From CAKSXP01 sp964539115 (lineage in GTDB: Bacteria > Bacillota > Clostridia > Oscillospirales > Oscillospiraceae), in NCBI GenBank assembly GCA_964539115.1, contig CAZIHY010000002.1, forward strand, positions 7,124 through 71,123: DNA of 64,000 nt, written 5' to 3'. A program made the translations under genes and the position numbers. Positions 26,304 through 35,208 of this stretch are shown here, piece by piece; the first letter of the stretch is position 1; each line of letters opens with the position of its first letter. The notes beneath the pieces were generated by a model. That model was not told the origin of the DNA and did not search any database. It was given only the letters and a program-made list of their open reading frames with translations.

Positions 26304-28211
26304 ATGGCTGAAACTGCACAGTCTGCTTATGTTGCGGCACGCAAGCTTGGAAGAAAATACGTCCAGGAGCACTCCTCAAATGAATATAACGGATATCTTC
26401 CAATTTTGGACGACAGGCTGAGAAGTATCGAGGTCGTGGGAGAAATAAGCCTGGGGGTCCATGAAATACCGCTGAGAAAAATTATCGGAACGAGGACGGA
26501 AGCCCGTTCCAACGCTTTTGCCGGCAACTTTATGCCTCTGCTGGAGGAGAATACGGAGTTCGGCATCAAGTGGCGAAAGCTGTATCAGAGCCATATAAGC
26601 GAAGGCATAAGAGAACCTATAAAGGTATATGAATTCATAAACAGATACTATGTTCAGGAAGGTAATAAAAGGGTAAGTGTTCTTAATTTCTGCGGGGCTC
26701 CGACTATGGACGCATATGTCACCCGCGTTCTGCCCAAGAGAGACGAGAGCAATGAGGCGATCTCAATATATTATGAGTTTATTGATTTTGATCGCCGCGC
26801 AGTATTTGATGACCTCTGGTTTTCACATAGAGGAGAGTTTACAAAACTTGTCAAACTGGCAAAGAGCTTTTTAGAGCACAGCCCGGACGTTGATATGCCG
26901 GTCGATGAGTTGATTAGGTCGACCCACAAAACGTTCAGGATCGCGTATAAGAGAGTAGCGCCGCCGGATCTTCCGATAACGACTGGCGACGCCCTTCTGG
27001 AGTATTGCCGCATTTTTGGATTTCCGGCATTAAAGAATGCTACGGACATTTCTAACAATGTCAAAACGGCGCTCGCTCAGTTTGAACAGCTGGCGAGCAA
27101 GCAAAAACAGATCACGGTTGAGAGCAACTCTTCGGAAAAATCATCGGGTGGGTTCTCCTTCTTCACAAAAAAACAGCGCACTTCTGCAAAAGCCGTGTTT
27201 GTGTTTGAGGGTACAACGGACCAATATCCTTTTACACGTCTGCACGATGACGGCGTCAGGCGGCTTGAATATAAATATGGCAACAAGCTGAAGGTCACAC
27301 GTCTTTTTAATGCCCCTCGCGATCCGCAGGCGCTCTATGATATGATAAACGAAGCGATTGCCGACAAGCCCGATGTTCTGTTTACGACAAGTCCATATAT
27401 GACTAATATCAGCCTGCGCATTGCACTGGAGAATCCGGACATTATTGTTCTTAACTGCGATCGCGCGCGGGAGGGTAACTATCTGCACACTTACTATCCA
27501 AAGACGCATGACGTCATATTTCTGTGCGGAGTGGTCGCCGGAGCGATGAGCCGCACGGATAGGATCGGCTATATGACAAGCTCATCATTTGCAAAAGGAC
27601 CGACATGCGATATAAACGCCTTTGCCATTGGCGCGACGATAGTGAATCCAAGGGCTGAAATCATCAACTGTGTCCTTCGGCATACTGATGATTTTGAGGA
27701 GCAGAATATAGCTTGCCGGCGTTTCACCGAGTCAGGTGCAGACGTAGCTCTTGTGCAGCAGTCGTTCACGAACCCTCTTTCTCGCAAAGCGCCTCCGGGA
27801 GTGTTTGCACAAATGTATATGCTCCACCCCCAATATGGCTATCCGGACGATGCTATTGGAGCCGCCGCTTGTGATTGGTTCGTTTTCTATGACAGGGTTA
27901 TTTCCGATATACTCAGAAATGAACTTATCATTAGAGACATTGATGAGTCAGAGGCTGTGCATTTTGGCTGGGGCCTGAACACGCATCTTGTAGACGTATA
28001 TGGCGTCGATGCCTTTATGGGGCATAATGCAACGCGTTTGCTGAATATTTTCCGGACAGCCGTTTATAGCGGGAAGCTGCATCCCTTCACAGGGCCCATT
28101 TATGATAAAGATGGTATTCTTCAGGTCGAGGAATTCCATACCCCGACGCTGACCGAGATACAGAATATGCAATGGGTTGCGGAATCTATCGTTGAAACAT
28201 TCAGAATTTGA
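26304..28211 (+). CDS. Cytosolic protein with ParB-like N terminus and BMP-type ligand-binding domain
   Basis: A 635-residue protein of uncertain function. Residues about 50-150 resemble the ParB/sulfiredoxin-like fold: EIPLRKIIGTRTEARSNAF, then IREPIKVYEFINRYYVQEG and NKRVSVL, which corresponds to the GxxR-type motif. Residues about 290-630 look like the BMP/PBP1 nucleoside-binding family: AVFVFEGTTDQYPFTRLHDDG, MINEAIADKPDVLFTTSP, VIFLCGVVAGAMSRTDRIGYM. BMP proteins are normally secreted lipoproteins, but there is no signal peptide or lipobox, so this one should stay in the cytosol as a sensor. It is monocistronic, with its own promoter and a palindrome upstream. Confidence 0.65.
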   Translation: MAETAQSAYVAARKLGRKYVQEHSSNEYNGYLPILDDRLRSIEVVGEISLGVHEIPLRKIIGTRTEARSNAFAGNFMPLLEENTEFGIKWRKLYQSHISEGIREPIKVYEFINRYYVQEGNKRVSVLNFCGAPTMDAYVTRVLPKRDESNEAISIYYEFIDFDRRAVFDDLWFSHRGEFTKLVKLAKSFLEHSPDVDMPVDELIRSTHKTFRIAYKRVAPPDLPITTGDALLEYCRIFGFPALKNATDISNNVKTALAQFEQLASKQKQITVESNSSEKSSGGFSFFTKKQRTSAKAVFVFEGTTDQYPFTRLHDDGVRRLEYKYGNKLKVTRLFNAPRDPQALYDMINEAIADKPDVLFTTSPYMTNISLRIALENPDIIVLNCDRAREGNYLHTYYPKTHDVIFLCGVVAGAMSRTDRIGYMTSSSFAKGPTCDINAFAIGATIVNPRAEIINCVLRHTDDFEEQNIACRRFTESGADVALVQQSFTNPLSRKAPPGVFAQMYMLHPQYGYPDDAIGAAACDWFVFYDRVISDILRNELIIRDIDESEAVHFGWGLNTHLVDVYGVDAFMGHNATRLLNIFRTAVYSGKLHPFTGPIYDKDGILQVEEFHTPTLTEIQNMQWVAESIVETFRI

Positions 28212-28216
28212 TCGGT

Positions 28217-28251
28217 TTTGGGGGCGGATTTACATCTTTTCCGCCTCCAAA
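28217..28251. terminator. Stem-loop after the ParB-BMP gene
   Basis: TTTGGGGGCGGA (28217-28228) pairs with TCCGCCTCCAAA (28240-28251), a 12-bp stem with one G-T pair and an 11-base loop. No T run follows, so it is a 3'-end hairpin or an imperfect terminator. Confidence 0.5.
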
Positions 28252-28275
28252 CTGAATCAGACATTGAAAAAATAC

Positions 28276-28304
28276 TTGCATTGTAATATATATAGTGTTA
28301 TAAT
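28276..28304 (+). promoter_or_regulatory. Sigma-A promoter of the rimP-nusA-infB operon
   Basis: TTGCAT (28276-28281), a 17-base spacer and TATAAT (28299-28304), with TGT before the -10 box. It lies about 95 bases before rimP and just upstream of a leader terminator. Confidence 0.85.
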
Positions 28305-28330
28305 CATAATGTTAGTAATGAGATGTTGTA

Positions 28331-28355
28331 AGAGTGGGCGTCCCCCACTCTTTTT
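28331..28355 (+). terminator. Leader terminator (attenuator) before rimP
   Basis: AGAGTGGG (28331-28338) pairs with CCCACTCT (28344-28351) across a 5-base loop and runs into TTTTT. It sits between the operon promoter and rimP, so readthrough must be regulated or partial. In Bacillus subtilis the nusA operon is autoregulated through a leader terminator that depends on NusA; the same logic is inferred here. Confidence 0.8.
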
Positions 28356-28399
28356 GTTGATTTGTCTTCAATTGTCAAAACCTGGTATGGAGCGTAAAT

Positions 28400-28852
28400 A
28401 TGAGTAAACTAACTGAAAAAATCAGCGAGCTTGCAGCGCCTGTATGCGAGCAGTGCGGTTGTGAGTTGTGGGATGTCGAGTTTGTGAAGGAAGCGGGAAA
28501 CAGGTATCTCCGCATATATATTGATAAAAATGGCGGAGTCGCTATTGATGACTGCGAAAACGTCAGCCGCATGCTCGATCCAATTCTTGATGAGGTTGAT
28601 CTTATCGCTGAAAGCTATGTATTTGAGGTGTCGTCCGCCGGCGCAGAGCGCGAGCTTAAACGACCCCAGGACTTTGAGCGTTTTTTCGGTGAAAATGTAG
28701 AAGTCAAGCTGTACAGTCCAAGAAACGGCAGCAAGCTTTATGTTGGTGTGCTTCGCGCTTATTCGGATGGAGACGTAACTATTTCTGTCAAAAATGAGGA
28801 TATTACCTTTAAGAAAAGCGCGGTTGCTCAGGTCCGCCTGCGCATAGTCTGA
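28400..28852 (+). CDS. rimP: Ribosome maturation factor RimP
   Basis: Assembly factor for the 30S subunit, 150 residues. The N-terminal domain (about 1-75) has CELWDVEFVKEAGNRYLRIYID and the conserved CENVSRMLDPILDE segment; YVFEVSSAGAERELKRPQDFERF bridges into the C-terminal SH3-like domain (about 80-150). It is the first gene of the operon, following the classical order rimP-nusA-ylxR-ylxQ-infB-rbfA. GGAG lies about nine bases before the ATG. Confidence 0.95.
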   Translation: MSKLTEKISELAAPVCEQCGCELWDVEFVKEAGNRYLRIYIDKNGGVAIDDCENVSRMLDPILDEVDLIAESYVFEVSSAGAERELKRPQDFERFFGENVEVKLYSPRNGSKLYVGVLRAYSDGDVTISVKNEDITFKKSAVAQVRLRIV

Positions 28853-28883
28853 ACGAACAAGAACGATAAGGAGTTTATTTGAA

Positions 28884-29942
28884 ATGAACGCAGAGTTTTT
28901 CGACGCTATCGAAGAGATCGAAAAGGAAAAAAATATTCCCCGCGAGTATATGTATGATAAGATCAATCAGGCGATGATGGCGGCCTTCCGTAAGGACAAT
29001 CCCCAGTATGGCGACAATGTTGTTATAGTAATGAACGAAGAAAAGAAAAAAATCGAGATGTATATCGAGATGAATGTCGTCGAAACGGTGGAGGACCCCA
29101 CCTGCGAGATCACTCTTGAACGTGCGATGGAATATTCAAAACGCACAAAGCTTGGCAGCATCGTAAAAATTCCGGTCGATACGAAAAAGTTCGGCCGCAT
29201 TGCAGCGCAGGCTGCAAAGCAGGTAATAATACAGGGCATCCGTGAAGCTGAACGCGGCATAATATACGAGGAGTTTACCTCTAAGGAACATGAGATCCTC
29301 ACCGGTGTTGTTTCGAGGATCGATCCGAGGACCGGTGCGGTTTCTATCAAGATCAGCTCCAATTCCGAGTTTACGGAGGCTTTGCTGACGGCAAACGAGC
29401 AGATGGTTACGGAAAATCTTGTTGAAGGTGACCGTGTTAAGGTTTACGTCGTTGAAGTACGAAATTCTTCGCGTGGACCTCAGGTACTTATATCCAGAAC
29501 CCATCCGGGCCTTGTCAAGCGCCTGTTTGAACTTGAAGTTCCTGAGATTTTCGACGGTACAGTTGAAATAAAGTCAATTGCGCGCGAGGCCGGAAGCCGC
29601 ACAAAAATGGCAGTCTGGTCCAACGACGCCGAGGTCGATCCTATTGGCGCCTGCGTGGGGCCGAAGGGCGGCCGTGTCGCGAATGTGGTTGACGAACTCG
29701 GCGGAGAGAAGATAGACATTATTAAATACAGCGACTGCCCCGAAGATTATATTGCAGCCTCCCTTTCTCCGGCCGAGGTAGTTTCTGTTACGCTGCTTGA
29801 CGAGGGCAAGAGCTGCCGTGTTATCGTTCCGGAAAGCCAACTCTCACTGGCGATCGGCAAGGAGGGACAGAACGCCCGTTTGGCAGCGAAGCTCACCGGA
29901 TACAAAATCGATATAAAACCTGAGACTGAGGATATAGAGTAA
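28884..29942 (+). CDS. nusA: Transcription termination/antitermination factor NusA
   Basis: RNA polymerase-binding factor that controls pausing, termination and antitermination. The 352 residues comprise an N-terminal RNAP-binding domain (about 1-125), an S1 domain starting near HEILTGVVSRID, and two KH domains with VDPIGACVGPKGGRVANVVDEL (about 252-273) and LSLAIGKEGQNARLAAKLTGY (about 320-340). Like other Firmicutes NusA proteins it lacks the acidic C-terminal repeats of the E. coli protein. It may repress its own operon through the leader terminator upstream of rimP. Confidence 0.96.
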   Translation: MNAEFFDAIEEIEKEKNIPREYMYDKINQAMMAAFRKDNPQYGDNVVIVMNEEKKKIEMYIEMNVVETVEDPTCEITLERAMEYSKRTKLGSIVKIPVDTKKFGRIAAQAAKQVIIQGIREAERGIIYEEFTSKEHEILTGVVSRIDPRTGAVSIKISSNSEFTEALLTANEQMVTENLVEGDRVKVYVVEVRNSSRGPQVLISRTHPGLVKRLFELEVPEIFDGTVEIKSIAREAGSRTKMAVWSNDAEVDPIGACVGPKGGRVANVVDELGGEKIDIIKYSDCPEDYIAASLSPAEVVSVTLLDEGKSCRVIVPESQLSLAIGKEGQNARLAAKLTGYKIDIKPETEDIE

Positions 29943-29968
29943 GACAGTAAAAAGAAAGGCGGTTCGTT

Positions 29969-30238
29969 ATGCAAAAGAGAATACCGATGAGGCAATGCAC
30001 GGGCTGCCGAGAGATGAAGCCCAAACGTGAGCTTGTTCGTGTTGTTAAATCTCCAGAAGGGGAGATCTCTCTGGACTTCAGGGGCAAAGCTCCTGGTCGC
30101 GGGGCCTATCTCTGCCCGGATCCTGTGTGTCTGAAAAAAGCGGTTAAGTCCAAGGCTCTTGAAAGGGCGCTCGACACAGAGATACCTGAGGAGATTTATA
30201 ACTGCCTCTCTGAGAGAATGGAGGCAGGGAATGAGTAA
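29969..30238 (+). CDS. ylxR: YlxR/RnpM family RNA-binding protein
   Basis: A small basic protein of 89 residues. The N terminus PMRQCTGCREMKPKRELVRVV and the loop GKAPGRGAYLCPDPVCLKKAVK are the DUF448/YlxR signature. The family has recently been linked to control of RNase P activity in Bacillus. Four cysteines (CTGC and LCPDPVC) lie at the usual places. It sits between nusA and ylxQ, with an eight-base overlap into the next gene. Confidence 0.92.
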   Translation: MQKRIPMRQCTGCREMKPKRELVRVVKSPEGEISLDFRGKAPGRGAYLCPDPVCLKKAVKSKALERALDTEIPEEIYNCLSERMEAGNE

Positions 30239-30662
30239 CCCACTCAATTATATAAGCCTTGCCAGAAAGGCCGGTCTCGTTGAGACGGGGGAAGAAAACA
30301 GCGGCGTTTTTATCCGAAATGGAAAGGCGAAGCTTTTGGTTTTGGCCTCCGATGCCTCAGACAATGCGGTACGGCGGGCGGAAGGCTATGTTCAGGGACG
30401 GCGAGTGCTGATATTAAAGTCGCCCTATACTAAGCAGGAGCTTGCGGCTGCCGCCGGAAAAAGCGGCTGCAGCATGCTGGTTTTTACTGATATTGGTATG
30501 GCAAACGGATTTGTCTCTGCCGTGGCGGAGACCTGTCCCGAGAAATACGCTTCTATCTGTGATGAGATGAATGCTAAAAACAAAAAAGCTGCACAGCGCC
30601 GTAAGAAAGCACACGGCAATGATATGAACAAGAAGACGGGCAAGAGGAGGACGATCGAATGA
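30231..30662 (+). CDS. ylxQ: L7Ae-like RNA-binding protein YlxQ with a basic tail
   Basis: 143 residues. The first about 100 match the L7Ae/L30e K-turn-binding fold: LNYISLARKAGLVETGEENSGVFIRNGKAKLLVLASDAS, then a cluster like GCSMLVFTDIGMANG. The last 35 residues are a Lys/Arg-rich tail (KNKKAAQRRKKAHGNDMNKK), probably for RNA contact. I chose ATG 30231, preceded by GAGGCAGGG; the longer frame at 30159 is inside ylxR. It overlaps infB by ATGA. Confidence 0.9.
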   Translation: MSNPLNYISLARKAGLVETGEENSGVFIRNGKAKLLVLASDASDNAVRRAEGYVQGRRVLILKSPYTKQELAAAAGKSGCSMLVFTDIGMANGFVSAVAETCPEKYASICDEMNAKNKKAAQRRKKAHGNDMNKKTGKRRTIE

Positions 30663-32995
30663 GTAGTTTTGATAAATACAGGATCCACGAGGTGGCAAAG
30701 GATTTTAACATGTCGTCTAAGGAGATTTCTCAGATCCTTACAGATTATGCTACAACACCGAAAAACCATATGCAGGTGCTGGAAAACAGCGAACTCGATC
30801 TCATCTTCGAATATCTGACCCAGCATAATCAGATCGGAAGTATAGCCGAGGTATATGCGGAGCCTGCTCCGGCCAAGGAAGCGCCGAAGCCTGCTCAGAC
30901 AAATAACGCATCAAAGGCGCAGGAAAGCAAGAGTGCATCAAAGCCCGCGCAGAAGGTATCTCCGGGTGAGCAGAAGCCTGCAAAGCAGGCTGAGAATAAG
31001 CCGCATGTTCCGCGCAAGGTTCCCGAGAAGCGCGTTATTGATACTCGCGGCGCCACTACGAATCTTGCGAAATATGATGAACGGCTGGATAATCTTGTGC
31101 CTGAAAAGGCGCAGAATATGAAGCGCGGCAAGGAGAAATTTACTAATAAGAACCGCCGTCAGCAGGGGCAGAATAATTCCAGCAAGCGTAGACAGGAAGA
31201 GCGTGACAAAATGCAGCGCCTGCAGCTTGAGATTGCCAAGAAGGCTCCTGTCAAGGTCGTTATTCCTGACGAGATCAGCGTCGGCGAGCTTGCCTCCAGG
31301 ATGAAGAAAACGGCTGTAGAGGTTATAAAACAGCTCATGAAACTTGGAGTCATGGCCTCTGTTTCCGAGATAATCGACTATGAGACCGCAGCGCTTGTGG
31401 CAATGGAGCTTGGCTGTAAGGTTGAAAAAGAGGTCGTTGTTACTGTCGAAGAACGGCTTATTGACGACCATGAGGACAGCCCGGAGGATCTGATCCCCAG
31501 GGCCCCTGTTGTCGTTGTCATGGGACATGTCGACCACGGCAAAACCAGCCTGCTTGACCGTATCCGTTCGGCGCATGTTGTCGAGGGAGAGGCCGGCGGA
31601 ATAACGCAGCATATTGGTGCGTACAGGGTAGAGATCAATGGAAGCCCCATAACCTTCCTTGATACCCCGGGCCACGAGGCATTTACCTCAATGCGCGCCC
31701 GCGGAGCAATGGTAACGGATATTGCCATACTTGTGGTTGCGGCTGACGACGGTATCATGCCTCAGACTGTCGAATCTATCAACCACGCAAAAGCTGCCGG
31801 CGTCACTATTGTTGTAGCGATCAACAAGATAGATACCGTCGGGGCAAATGTCGAGCGCATAAAACAGCAGCTGACCGAGTATGAGCTGGTTGCTGAGGAA
31901 TGGGGCGGCGACACGATCATATGTCCCGTATCCGCAAAAACCGGAGAAGGCATCGATAATCTTCTTGAAATGCTGGTTCTCTCCGCCGAAATGCGCGAGC
32001 TGAAGGCCAATCCGAACCGCGCTGCAAAGGGTACGGTGATTGAGGCCAGGCTGGACAAGGGCCGCGGCCCGATCATGACTGTCCTGGTCCAGAACGGAAC
32101 GCTCCATCAGGGTGACATTATTATTGCCGGAACCTCTGTTGGACGTGTCCGCGTTATGACGAATGATAAGGGTGAGCGCGTAACTGAAGCTGGCCCCTCA
32201 ATCCCTGTTGAGATTACCGGTATGTCCGATGTTCCCGACGCAGGCGACATATTCAATGCGGTCACTGATGAACGAATGGCCCGCGAACTTGTCGAAGAGC
32301 GTAAGCAGCAAAAGAAGAACGCTACCTTGGGCACTGTCAAGAAGGTAACGCTTGAGGACCTTTTCTCTCAGATACAGCAGGGAGAGATGAAGGAACTCAA
32401 TATTATCGTCAAGGCAGACGTTCAGGGCAGTGCTGAGGCAGTTAAGGCCTCGCTTGAAAAGCTGTCGAATGCGGAGGTCAGAGTCCGTGTGATACATTCC
32501 GGCGTCGGTGCTATAAGCGAGTCCGACGTAATGCTCGCCGCTACCAGCGGAGCAATAATAGTCGGCTTCAACGTCCGTCCCGATAATTCCGCGAGAGATA
32601 ACGCGGCCAGAGCCAATGTAGATATGCGTATGTACAGGGTTATCTATGACTGCATCAACGAGATTGAAGCTGCCATGAAGGGTATGCTTGCGCCCAAGTT
32701 CAAAGAGGCCGTCATTGGACACGCCGAAGTACGACAGGTCTATAAAGTTTCAAAGGTCGGAACAGTCACTGGCTGCTATGTCCAGGACGGAAAAATACAG
32801 AGAAACTGCAAAGTTCGCGTCCTGCGCGACAATGTCGTCATTTTTGAGGGCGATCTTGCGTCTCTGCGTCGTTTCAAGGACGATGTGAAGGAAGTTGCCT
32901 CCGGCTATGAATGCGGCATGCAGGTCGATAAATTCAATGATATCAAGGAAGGCGACATCATCGAATGCTTCGTAATGGAGCAGATAAAGGATTGA
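30659..32995 (+). CDS. infB: Translation initiation factor IF-2
   Basis: GTPase that brings initiator fMet-tRNA to the 30S subunit. The 778 residues comprise an N-terminal DNA-binding-like IF2-N motif (RIHEVAKDFNMSSKEI), a long low-complexity Ala/Lys/Pro/Gln linker (about 65-185), a second IF2-N (ISVGELASRMKKTAVEVIKQL, about 206), the G domain with GHVDHGKTSLLD (about 287), DTPGHEAFTSMR and NKIDTVGAN, and C-terminal domains II-IV ending in the fMet-binding CQVD-like barrel. It is complete and in the normal operon position. Confidence 0.97.
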   Translation: MSSFDKYRIHEVAKDFNMSSKEISQILTDYATTPKNHMQVLENSELDLIFEYLTQHNQIGSIAEVYAEPAPAKEAPKPAQTNNASKAQESKSASKPAQKVSPGEQKPAKQAENKPHVPRKVPEKRVIDTRGATTNLAKYDERLDNLVPEKAQNMKRGKEKFTNKNRRQQGQNNSSKRRQEERDKMQRLQLEIAKKAPVKVVIPDEISVGELASRMKKTAVEVIKQLMKLGVMASVSEIIDYETAALVAMELGCKVEKEVVVTVEERLIDDHEDSPEDLIPRAPVVVVMGHVDHGKTSLLDRIRSAHVVEGEAGGITQHIGAYRVEINGSPITFLDTPGHEAFTSMRARGAMVTDIAILVVAADDGIMPQTVESINHAKAAGVTIVVAINKIDTVGANVERIKQQLTEYELVAEEWGGDTIICPVSAKTGEGIDNLLEMLVLSAEMRELKANPNRAAKGTVIEARLDKGRGPIMTVLVQNGTLHQGDIIIAGTSVGRVRVMTNDKGERVTEAGPSIPVEITGMSDVPDAGDIFNAVTDERMARELVEERKQQKKNATLGTVKKVTLEDLFSQIQQGEMKELNIIVKADVQGSAEAVKASLEKLSNAEVRVRVIHSGVGAISESDVMLAATSGAIIVGFNVRPDNSARDNAARANVDMRMYRVIYDCINEIEAAMKGMLAPKFKEAVIGHAEVRQVYKVSKVGTVTGCYVQDGKIQRNCKVRVLRDNVVIFEGDLASLRRFKDDVKEVASGYECGMQVDKFNDIKEGDIIECFVMEQIKD

Positions 32996-33020
32996 CCCCG
33001 GCAGGGTTGGTGAAAAGATA

Positions 33021-33380
33021 ATGCCTAATAATAAGATTTACAGAACGAACGACGATATCCAGCGCGTGCTCAGCAGCCTTTTGCGCACGATAAAGGATCC
33101 GCGCGTAAACCAGGGAATGATAAGCATAACCCGCGTTGATACAACTGGCGATTTGCGGTACAGTAAGGTATATCTCAGCGTGTATGGGCTGCAGGATGAG
33201 AAAGAGTTCAAAAAGGGACTCAAGTCCGCGGGCGGCTGGCTGAGACATGAGCTTGGAAAGAGCCTTGAGCTTCGCTATACGCCGGAGCTGGTTTTTGAGC
33301 TGGATAAATCTATCGAGCATGGGGCTCATATAAACGATTTGATCGCGGGGCTGGATATAAAAAAGACCCCGGAGGAATAA
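33021..33380 (+). CDS. rbfA: Ribosome-binding factor A
   Basis: A 119-residue KH-like protein needed for late 30S maturation and for growth in the cold. YRTNDDIQRVLSSLLRTIKDPRV at the N terminus, SITRVDTTGDLRYSKVYLSVYG in the centre and LELRYTPELVFELDKSIEHGAHINDLI at the end are typical. It lies 25 bases after infB in the standard order. Confidence 0.95.
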   Translation: MPNNKIYRTNDDIQRVLSSLLRTIKDPRVNQGMISITRVDTTGDLRYSKVYLSVYGLQDEKEFKKGLKSAGGWLRHELGKSLELRYTPELVFELDKSIEHGAHINDLIAGLDIKKTPEE

Positions 33381-33400
33381 GCAGAGGAGATATATCACAA

Positions 33401-34339
33401 ATGCCTCTTAAAACTTACGCAAAGCTCCTCAGTGGGCATGATAATTTTCTTCTGGTCACGCATCTAAGACCGGATGGTGATACCCTTGGCAGCGCCGGCG
33501 CTCTTTGCAGCGCTCTGCGCCGTTTGGGGAAGACTGCTTTTCTTTATAATAATCCGCAGATAACCGAAAACTATTTTCACTTTGTCGAGAATTTTATTGC
33601 ACCGGAGGAGTTCAGGCCGGAATACGTTGTCGCCATTGATCTCGCTGATGTTGGACTGTTTCCGGAGGGATTTAACGGACATGTGGACTTATGCATTGAC
33701 CATCATCCCTCTAATACCGGCTATGCGGATGAAACTATTGTCTGGGCTGATAAGGCTTCCTGCGGTGAGCTTGTGATGGAGCTTATCAAGGCTATATGCG
33801 GAGATATCTCCCGAGAAGAAGCCGATCTCTTATATATTGCCGTGTCAACAGATTGCGGCTGTTTCGTCTATGGGAATACAACGGCAGAGACACATATGGC
33901 CGCGGCGGAGCTTATAAGGCTTGGCGCAGACCATAAATGGCTTAACCGGGAGCTTTTCAGAATGACGTCAGCGGCCCGGCTGAGACTTGAGGGCCTTATA
34001 TTCGCTGGTCTTCACAGCTATCGCGACTGTAAGGTCAACGTTGCAGTAGTAACGCTTGACATGATGGAGAAGGCGCAGGCTACCGAGAATGACTGTGATG
34101 ATCTTGCGTCCCTTGCGGGCCGTGTGCGTGGTTCTCGTGTCAGTGTCACGATACGTGAGCTTGAAAAGGGGAAAAAATGTAAGGTATCGGTCAGGACCGG
34201 CGAAGAGGTAAATGCAAGCAAGGTCTGCGTCACCTTCGGAGGCGGCGGCCATGCCATGGCTGCCGGATGCACGATAGAAGCAGGCGTTGAAGAGACGGAA
34301 CGTCTCATACTGGAGGCAATAGACAGACAATGGCAGTAA
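33401..34339 (+). CDS. nrnA: DHH/DHHA1 phosphoesterase NrnA
   Basis: Cytosolic nuclease of the DHH family that degrades nano-RNAs and often removes phosphate from 3'-phosphoadenosine 5'-phosphate. The 312 residues have THLRPDGDTLGSAGAL (metal motif), VAIDLADVGLF, the signature DHH in CIDHHPSN (about 103-110), AVSTDCGCF, and a DHHA1 part with FGGGGHAMAAGCTIE (about 283-297). It is located between rbfA and truB as in most Firmicutes, and overlaps truB by ten bases. Confidence 0.94.
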   Translation: MPLKTYAKLLSGHDNFLLVTHLRPDGDTLGSAGALCSALRRLGKTAFLYNNPQITENYFHFVENFIAPEEFRPEYVVAIDLADVGLFPEGFNGHVDLCIDHHPSNTGYADETIVWADKASCGELVMELIKAICGDISREEADLLYIAVSTDCGCFVYGNTTAETHMAAAELIRLGADHKWLNRELFRMTSAARLRLEGLIFAGLHSYRDCKVNVAVVTLDMMEKAQATENDCDDLASLAGRVRGSRVSVTIRELEKGKKCKVSVRTGEEVNASKVCVTFGGGGHAMAAGCTIEAGVEETERLILEAIDRQWQ

Positions 34340-35208
34340 GCGGCATATTGCTTGTGGACAAGCCGGCCGGCTGGACCAGTCACGACGTCGTTGCCAAGCT
34401 CCGCGGAATTTATCATGAACGAAGGATAGGCCACTCTGGAACGCTTGACCCGATGGCAACCGGACTTCTTGTGGTATTTATAGGGCGCGCAACAAGAGCT
34501 GTTGAGTTTGCTGAAAACCATGTCAAGGAGTACATGGCCGGACTGCGTCTGGGCGTGACAACGGACACACAGGATATAACAGGAACAATACTGAGCAAAA
34601 CTGCCGCATCAGCCGGCGAAAGCGAGCTGGATGCGGCTCTTTCCTCGTTCAGGGGCAAAATAAGTCAGATACCTCCCATGTATTCAGCGGTAAAGGTCAA
34701 TGGACGCAAGCTGTATGAGGTGGCCAGAAAGGGCGGGGAGGTTGAGCGCAGGCCGCGGGAGATCGAGATATCCCGCCTTGAGCTTATCGGAAAAAATGGA
34801 GACGATTGGCTTCTGTCAGCCAGATGTTCCAAGGGTACTTATATCAGAACGCTGTGCAGTGACATTGGAGAAAAGCTGGGCTGCGGCGGCGTTATGTCCT
34901 CTCTTCGCCGCACCGCCTGCGGAGAGTTCAGTATTTCTGATGCATATACAATGGAACAGATAATGGAAGCGTCTGAACGGGGCGGGGCAGAGGCGTTTCT
35001 GCTTCCAACAGACAGTCTGTTTTCTGCTTATCCTGCGGTAACGGTCGATCCGCTGTGTGAGAAGAAATGCCGCAGCGGCGCGGAATTTCGAGTTTCCTGC
35101 GATGATGGGACATACAGGGTATACTCAGAGGATGGCGAATTTCTGATGCTTGGCAAATGCGGAAGCGGCCGCATGAAAAATGTAAAAAACTTTTTCGAGG
35201 TCAAATGA
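34330..35208 (+). CDS. truB: tRNA pseudouridine(55) synthase TruB
   Basis: Makes pseudouridine 55 in the T loop of tRNAs. The 292 residues have GILLVDKPAGWTSHDVV at the N terminus, RIGHSGTLDPMATGLLVV with the catalytic Asp, QIPPMYSAVKVNGRKLYE, and CSKGTYIRTLCSDIGEKLGC. The C-terminal region is a PUA-like domain. It overlaps nrnA at its start and ribF at its stop (ATGATG). Together with trmFO, both T-loop modification genes are in this window. Confidence 0.96.
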   Translation: MAVSGILLVDKPAGWTSHDVVAKLRGIYHERRIGHSGTLDPMATGLLVVFIGRATRAVEFAENHVKEYMAGLRLGVTTDTQDITGTILSKTAASAGESELDAALSSFRGKISQIPPMYSAVKVNGRKLYEVARKGGEVERRPREIEISRLELIGKNGDDWLLSARCSKGTYIRTLCSDIGEKLGCGGVMSSLRRTACGEFSISDAYTMEQIMEASERGGAEAFLLPTDSLFSAYPAVTVDPLCEKKCRSGAEFRVSCDDGTYRVYSEDGEFLMLGKCGSGRMKNVKNFFEVK

